Source: JAHEKD01 sp965204695
GTDB lineage: Bacteria > Pseudomonadota > Gammaproteobacteria > Arenicellales > JAHEKD01
Reading direction: 5' to 3'
DNA: 64,000 nucleotides
Assembly: GCA_965204695.1 (NCBI GenBank)
Contig: OZ242007.1
Location: 3,224,001 to 3,288,000 of the forward strand
Shown here: piece by piece, positions 61,527 to 64,000 of the stretch
How positions within the stretch are numbered: the first letter of the stretch is position 1
Layout of the letters: each line of letters opens with the position of its first letter
Translations under genes and position numbers: made by a program
Notes under the pieces: generated by a model
Databases searched by the model: none
Seen by the model: the letters and a program-made list of their open reading frames with translations, nothing else
Told to the model about the DNA's origin: nothing

Positions 61527-62519
61527 TTAACCACTAATCATACTTGGATCTTGTCGGATAGTGGCCGCTTTAGTTGATTTTCCAAGCGAACGGCGAATCA
61601 CCACCGACAGTACTTCCAGATTGGTTCGGAAAAATCCTGGATCTGGTTGATAAAGTTGATCTTTAATGCTTTCATTTAAATTCGGCAGTTGATAAAACGG
61701 CACCATAGGATATAAATGGTGTTCTACATGGTTATTCATGTTCATATAAAGAAATCGTGCCAGCCGGTTAGTTTTGAACGAGCGGGTTGAATTGAGAATA
61801 TTGACCTGATTTTCCTGCATTTCTACATGCTGAATTAACGTGAATAACAGCATGACCGGGCCACCGAGAATTCGCGGAATAATAATATAAAGTAGCGGCC
61901 ATTGATAACCAGCGATTGCCAGGCCAATAAGTGTGGCATAGCCGGCTAGGAAAATAATGGCGCCGCGTTGTAATTTTGGCAGCTCTGATTCTGGAGTATG
62001 CTCGCGAGTGATTTCGCTGAATCGGCCCGCCGCATTCTCAATAAAAATTTTAAGCTCATAAATAAATAAACCCAAACCGCTGACTTCAAGAAGCCAACCT
62101 TTGAAATCCATAGGCGTTTCAAATGGCATTTGTGCATCTTTATCGTTGATCCAGGTATAAGTGTGATGGCGGGTATGGGCATATCGGCGGTGATACGGCT
62201 CTTCAAAATAAATGAACGATGAAATCCAGAATAACACTTCATTCAGATTCCTGTTTTTAAATGCTGTGCCATGGGCGCACTCATGTGAAAGCGAGTAAGC
62301 GGGCACGGTCAAAAATATACCGTACAAAAACATCGCCGGAATTAACCACACTGTACCTTGTGACAGGTGAATTAAATAACCTGTTGTCAGTAAAAAGCCG
62401 AGCCATTGTGCCAGCCAGATTAAACCAGGCTTGTCACTGCGTTTGGCCAGTTGTCTAATGAGTTTTTTATCTACACTAACCCCGGAAGAAGCAGCGTTAG
62501 TTGCCTGATAGTCTGTCAT
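61527..62519 (-). CDS. Membrane di-iron fatty acid desaturase-like oxygenase
   Basis: 330 residues from ATG 62519 (a farther Met at 62555 would overlap the aldolase gene). The His boxes are HECAHGTAF, YHRRYAHTRHH and MNNHVEHHLYP. TM segments at LAQWLGFLLTTGYLI, TVWLIPAMFLYGIFLTV and around RGAIIFLAGYATLIGL. It uses O2 and electrons from the Rieske ferredoxin and reductase encoded after it, and may desaturate or hydroxylate a lipid or other hydrophobic substrate; the actual substrate is unclear. Confidence 0.82.
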   Translation of the reverse strand: MTDYQATNAASSGVSVDKKLIRQLAKRSDKPGLIWLAQWLGFLLTTGYLIHLSQGTVWLIPAMFLYGIFLTVPAYSLSHECAHGTAFKNRNLNEVLFWISSFIYFEEPYHRRYAHTRHHTYTWINDKDAQMPFETPMDFKGWLLEVSGLGLFIYELKIFIENAAGRFSEITREHTPESELPKLQRGAIIFLAGYATLIGLAIAGYQWPLLYIIIPRILGGPVMLLFTLIQHVEMQENQVNILNSTRSFKTNRLARFLYMNMNNHVEHHLYPMVPFYQLPNLNESIKDQLYQPDPGFFRTNLEVLSVVIRRSLGKSTKAATIRQDPSMISG

Positions 62520-62526
62520 CGCCGTC

Positions 62527-63288
62527 TTAATCCTTATAGTCAGGTTCTGTGTCATCTAAAATGGCCATCAACTCACGGAAGTGGTAGAGGGCGGCGTTTG
62601 GGTAATTTTCCCATTGACAGGCGGTTTTTTCAGCGATCTCGTCACTTAAAACCTTCATCGGTTGCTGTGTCATTAGCGCTAACACATAGTTTCTTGCTGC
62701 TCTTTCAAAATAATAGATATCGTCATAAGCCTGGGCCACAGTCGGTGCGATCACCATAAGGCCGTGATTACCCATAACCATAATGCGTTTGTCCTGCATT
62801 AAACCGCAAACCCGTTCACCTTCTCGTTGAAATGCCATACCTCCAAAATCTTCATCGACAACTACCCGGTTAAAAAATCGGGCTGTATTTTGGTCAATAG
62901 GCTGCATCAAGCTGTTTTCAAGACTGGCTAACACCGTAGCGTAGGTGCTGTGAACATGCAAAATACAACGCGCATGAGGAAGATTGCGATGTAAAGAGCC
63001 GTGTAAACCCCAGGCACTTGGATCAGGCGCGTCTGGTCGTTTCATGGTGTCCGGATCATTGGCATCACAAAGCAATAGATTGCTGGCCTTAACTCTAGAA
63101 AAATGAGTGCCATTAGGATTGATCAAAAACTGTGACCCGTCTTCAGAAACCGCTAGCGAAAAATGATTAGCTGCTGCTTCATGAAGGTCATGCCGTACCG
63201 CCCAACGGAAGGCGCAGGCTAATTCACACCGTTGTTGATAATGTTCAAGTTGGGTTTGATCTTTTTGGGCAAAAGCTTTGACAGTCAT
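62527..63288 (-). CDS. Class II aldolase/adducin-family protein
   Basis: 253 residues. The zinc-ligand set is CILHVHSTYATVLAS (HxH) and MVMGNHGLMVIA with a third His; the Glu of active aldolases is near GMAFQREGE. FRWAVRHDLHEAAANHFSLAV and HGSLHRNLPHA complete the family profile. It could cleave or form a C-C bond on a sugar phosphate or act as a decarboxylase-like enzyme. First gene of the desaturase operon, divergent from LysR. Confidence 0.85.
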   Translation of the reverse strand: MTVKAFAQKDQTQLEHYQQRCELACAFRWAVRHDLHEAAANHFSLAVSEDGSQFLINPNGTHFSRVKASNLLLCDANDPDTMKRPDAPDPSAWGLHGSLHRNLPHARCILHVHSTYATVLASLENSLMQPIDQNTARFFNRVVVDEDFGGMAFQREGERVCGLMQDKRIMVMGNHGLMVIAPTVAQAYDDIYYFERAARNYVLALMTQQPMKVLSDEIAEKTACQWENYPNAALYHFRELMAILDDTEPDYKD

Positions 63289-63406
63289 GGCATGAATCCT
63301 GTGTGGTTTGAATAATAAAAAGTATGCAATTTCAATGGATTCAATACAAACGAAAAATTTTGAGTCTATCTATTAGTAATACTTATGATTAACTTATAAT
63401 AAGCCT

Positions 63407-64000
63407 ATGGAACGAAGATTACCGCCTTTAAATTGGCTGCGAGCGTTTGAATCGGCCTCGCGTCATCTAAGTTTTACTGATGCTGCTCGAGAGCTGCATA
63501 TGACTCAGTCTGCTGTGAGTCAACAAATTAAAGCACTTGAAAATTACTTGGGTAAAACGTTTTTTATTCGCAAAGCACGTTCGCTAGAGTTAACCGTTGA
63601 TGCACAGAATTACCTGCCTACTGTTGAAGCGGCTTTTAAGTTGTTATATGAAGGCACTCAAGGCTTGTTAGGTATTGATCACGATCACTTACTGGAAGTG
63701 CGAGCAAACCTCGCTTTTTCAGTATTTTGGTTAACGCCCAGGTTAGACAACTTGTTTGAGAAGTATCCATGGATCAATCTGAACGTTGCCACCACGATTT
63801 GGACCGCCAGCCCGGCGACGCCTTATGCCAGCGTTGAGATTCGTTTTGATAGTGTGTTATCAGAAGGATTATCAATCGACCCATTGACTCAAGATCATTT
63901 TTATCCGGTCTGTTCACCGGAATTAGCAAAAAAGATTTCAACACCAAAAGATTTATTGGATTATCGGCTCATTGATGTAAGTGGAATAATCGAAGGTTGG
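63407..64000 (+). CDS. LysR-type transcriptional regulator (3' truncated by window)
   Basis: 198 codons from ATG 63407 to the edge, no stop. Helix-turn-helix LRAFESASRHLSFTDAARELH and MTQSAVSQQIKALENYLG, then FFIRKARSLELT. GcvA-like in the start MERRLPPLNWLRAFE. The effector domain begins around HLLEVRANLAFSVFWLTPRL. The target is likely the divergent aldolase-desaturase operon; CTTAT-A-ATAAG (63394-63404) just before the start is a T-N-A type half site. Confidence 0.88.
   Translation, partial: MERRLPPLNWLRAFESASRHLSFTDAARELHMTQSAVSQQIKALENYLGKTFFIRKARSLELTVDAQNYLPTVEAAFKLLYEGTQGLLGIDHDHLLEVRANLAFSVFWLTPRLDNLFEKYPWINLNVATTIWTASPATPYASVEIRFDSVLSEGLSIDPLTQDHFYPVCSPELAKKISTPKDLLDYRLIDVSGIIEGW

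Noticed and set aside
1..64000. CRISPR arrays, tRNA or rRNA genes
   Set aside because: No regularly spaced direct repeats were seen, and no tRNA cloverleaf or rRNA motif was recognised on either strand.

Overview
The window looks like chromosomal DNA of a marine, aerobic, heterotrophic gammaproteobacterium. This is inferred from AT-rich DNA, gammaproteobacterial-style formate dehydrogenase and ilvBN operons, a DddP-type DMSP lyase with a GcvT-type amine dehydrogenase, alginate-type O-acetylation genes, and IS4 and IS256 elements. The exact taxon cannot be read from the sequence alone.

Left third (1-15 kb). A broken-off TPR protein and an orphan membrane protein precede a long plus-strand respiratory formate dehydrogenase (FDH) locus: DUF6494, DUF3305, DUF3306, a multi-cluster ferredoxin, a TorD-type chaperone, a small Tat protein, FdhA (Cys, not Sec), FdhB, a small lipoprotein, FdhC, an unknown protein, an ankyrin protein, a biotin/lipoate ligase-like protein, a Tat-exported Rieske-like protein with an incomplete ligand set, and the Fe-S carrier ApbC/Mrp. 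A hairpin closes it.

Middle (15-36 kb) is accessory. It holds an IS4-family element whose transposase has lost the first catalytic Asp; a HxlR regulator with a divergent SnoaL-like gene and a clean operator; secreted amidohydrolase, Stf0 sulfotransferase and VOC genes; two tandem metallo-beta-lactamase-fold paralogues; an acyl-CoA synthetase; an M20 peptidase; a DUF1835 gene; an FAD oxidoreductase; and a frameshifted MFS transporter. It ends in an ilvBN operon with a complete leader-peptide attenuator.

The 36.5-43 kb segment is one compact minus-strand operon behind a perfect 19-bp palindrome: a dimethylglycine/sarcosine dehydrogenase-GcvT protein, DddP, a MmgE/PrpD protein and a triple-domain Rid protein. 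I read it as an osmolyte (DMSP and/or N-methylated amine) catabolic unit. The one-carbon groups it would release through tetrahydrofolate could end as formate for the FDH upstream (inference).

Right part (43-64 kb). A decayed MBL-fold gene, YCII, an N-acetylglutamate synthase of the vertebrate-like type, a MocR regulator divergent from OsmC, and a cupin/PNPOx-like/GST-GNAT cluster are followed by a thioesterase and an AlgX/AlgI-like O-acetylation pair. An IS256 element splits an already stop-containing secreted-protein gene. Then come a membrane spermidine-synthase-like protein, an XRE regulator facing a near-consensus promoter that would give a leaderless micro-ORF, and a desaturase/Rieske ferredoxin/reductase/class II aldolase operon divergent from a LysR gene cut by the window edge. 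I found no rRNA, tRNA or CRISPR.
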